64,000 nucleotides of DNA from Pseudomonas sp. Fl4BN1. Its GTDB lineage: Bacteria; Pseudomonadota; Gammaproteobacteria; Pseudomonadales; Pseudomonadaceae. The stretch spans positions 1 through 64,000 of the forward strand of contig NZ_JAAARM010000035.1 of NCBI RefSeq assembly GCF_009908285.1, in the 5' to 3' direction. Shown here one piece after another: positions 62,834 to 64,000 of the stretch. Below the pieces are notes generated by a model. The model searched no databases, was not told where the DNA came from, and saw nothing but the letters and a program-made list of their open reading frames with translations. Numbering within the stretch: position 1 is the first letter of the stretch; the number at the start of each line of letters is the position of its first letter. The position numbers were made by a program, and so were the translations under genes.

Positions 62834-64000
62834 TTAACCGCGCGGTGTCGCAGCGGCGAGTTTCACAGCCGGAGCCGCCTTGGCAGGGGTGACCTGCGGC
62901 AGGTTGCTGGCTTCCAGTGCTTGGCGTTGTTGGGCCAGGGCGGCGAGGGTTTCCTTGCTGGCCATGGGGATCACTTCAGGCGTGACCGGTGCGCCCGGGC
63001 GTGCCCGCTGCAAACCCTTGACGATGATCGTGTCGTCCTTGCTCAGGCCGTTGCGCACGATGCGCAGGCCTTCGATCTTCGGCCCCAGTTCGACGGCGCG
63101 GTAGGCCGGCTTGTTGTCGGCGTCCATCACCAGTACGAACTTCTTGCCCAGGTCGGTGCCCACCGCTTCGTCGTTGATCAGCATTGCCGAATAGGTGCCG
63201 CTGCCCACCAGTTTCAGGCGCGCATAGAGGCCCGGGGTGTAGCTGCCGTCGCTGTTGTCGAACACCGCGCGACCACGGATGGTGCCGGTCTTGGGGTTGA
63301 CCTGGTTGTCGACGAAGTTCATTTGCCCCTGGTGCGGATGGCCTTCTTCATTGGACAGGCCCAGGTACACCGGCGTGGTCTGGCCGCGCTGGCCCTGGCG
63401 GGCGAGCTGGGTGTACTTGAGGTATACGCGCTCATCCGCATCGAAGTAGGCGTAGACCTTGTCGGTGGAGACCAGGCTGGTGAGCGGGGTGGTGTCGGCG
63501 GTCACCAGGTTGCCGGCGGTGATCTGTGCGCGGCTGACGCGACCGCTGATGGGCGCAACCACGCGGGTGAAGCTCAGGTTGAGCTTGGCTACGTCCAGTT
63601 GCGCCTGGATTGCGTCGACCCCGGCGCGGGCTTCCTGGGCGGCGCTGGTGCGGGTGTCGGCAAGTTCGGCGGAGATCGCGTTGCTGCTCAGCAGGCGCTG
63701 GCCGCGCTGGGCTTCGTTGGCACTGCGGGTTGCGCCGGCCCGGGCTTGTTGCAACTGGGCTTCCAGGCGCCGTACTTCGGCCTGGAACGGCCGAGGGTCG
63801 ATCTGGAACAGCAGGTCGCCTTTCTTCACCAAGGCGCCTTCGGTGAACGCCACCTGATCGATCTGGCCTGAGACCCGCGGGCGAATCTCGACGGTTTCCG
63901 GGGCTTCCAGGCGTCCGGTGAACTCATCCCATTCGTTGACCGGTTGTTCTAGCACCTTGGCCACGCTGACTTTGGCAGCCGGTGGGGCGGAGGCGGTTTC
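62834..64000 (-). CDS. mexE: RND periplasmic adaptor MexE (5' end beyond window)
   Basis: The last 389 codons of the adaptor; its start and signal peptide lie beyond the right edge. The reading frame is open to position 64000. The RVSGQIDQVAFTEGALVKKGDLLFQIDPRPF lipoyl half, the helical hairpin and RVVAPISGRVSRAQITAGNLV second half are visible, then the barrel and GLSKDDTIIVKGLQRARPG. First gene of the mexE-mexF-oprN operon. Regulatory sites (MexT box) would lie outside this window. Confidence 0.92.
   Translation of the reverse strand, partial: ETASAPPAAKVSVAKVLEQPVNEWDEFTGRLEAPETVEIRPRVSGQIDQVAFTEGALVKKGDLLFQIDPRPFQAEVRRLEAQLQQARAGATRSANEAQRGQRLLSSNAISAELADTRTSAAQEARAGVDAIQAQLDVAKLNLSFTRVVAPISGRVSRAQITAGNLVTADTTPLTSLVSTDKVYAYFDADERVYLKYTQLARQGQRGQTTPVYLGLSNEEGHPHQGQMNFVDNQVNPKTGTIRGRAVFDNSDGSYTPGLYARLKLVGSGTYSAMLINDEAVGTDLGKKFVLVMDADNKPAYRAVELGPKIEGLRIVRNGLSKDDTIIVKGLQRARPGAPVTPEVIPMASKETLAALAQQRQALEASNLPQVTPAKAAPAVKLAAATPRG

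Overview
The window looks like chromosome from a fluorescent Pseudomonas (P. fluorescens group). The evidence is high GC and Pseudomonas codon use, a nadK-metallophosphatase-yeaC-DUF2797-pepN block, sfnB/sfnG sulfone genes, efeUOB iron uptake, MexEF-OprN, and six arrays of the short palindromic REP family typical of this group. This is an assignment from gene content and remembered families; no database was consulted. No rRNA, tRNA, intact insertion sequence, prophage or CRISPR array was seen.

Left part (1-19500): an FMN reductase, a DUF1853 protein divergent from nadK, a metallophosphatase, then a three-gene cassette (Cdc48/FtsH-type AAA ATPase with helical-repeat N-terminus, Yip1-like four-helix membrane protein, membrane-anchored TPR protein) inserted in an otherwise conserved housekeeping block that continues with yeaC, DUF2797 and pepN. 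A REP array separates pepN from a convergent SulP transporter. A YCF48-type beta-propeller lipid/exporter partner and an MMPL/RND exporter follow, then DUF5629, a secreted lactonase-fold protein and several tiny secreted or membrane peptides.

Middle part (19500-44400): a two-component RND pump (adaptor plus permease, MexVW/MexPQ type) divergent from an RstA/RstB-like two-component system; REP array; a methyltransferase, a dienoyl-CoA isomerase, nudC and a TauE/SafE exporter; sfnB and sfnG divergently transcribed from two sigma-54-type promoters around nested GGCAAC palindromes; a TetR/DUF1348 pair with a perfect operator palindrome; pssA; an MFS transporter; an AT-richer membrane protein of unknown function; and a Fur-box-controlled efeU-efeO-efeB-efeM operon.

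Right part (44400-64000): AraC regulator, glycosyltransferase, and a signalling cluster (receiver, CHASE3-GAF hybrid kinase with three receivers, CheR, receiver-less CheB, receiver-kinase, receiver) that has chemotaxis-type methylation enzymes but no chemoreceptor. It is bordered by a small accessory islet: a 5'-degraded receiver gene, an S-type-pyocin-like toxin, its DUF6392 immunity gene and the tail of a Tn3-family transposase. A TPR/HEAT membrane protein, a bestrophin, a REP array and mexE-mexF-oprN (mexE runs off the right edge) complete the window.

The best candidates for something undescribed are the AAA/Yip1-like/TPR cassette (3828-6585) and the orphan toxin-immunity islet (53430-55580).
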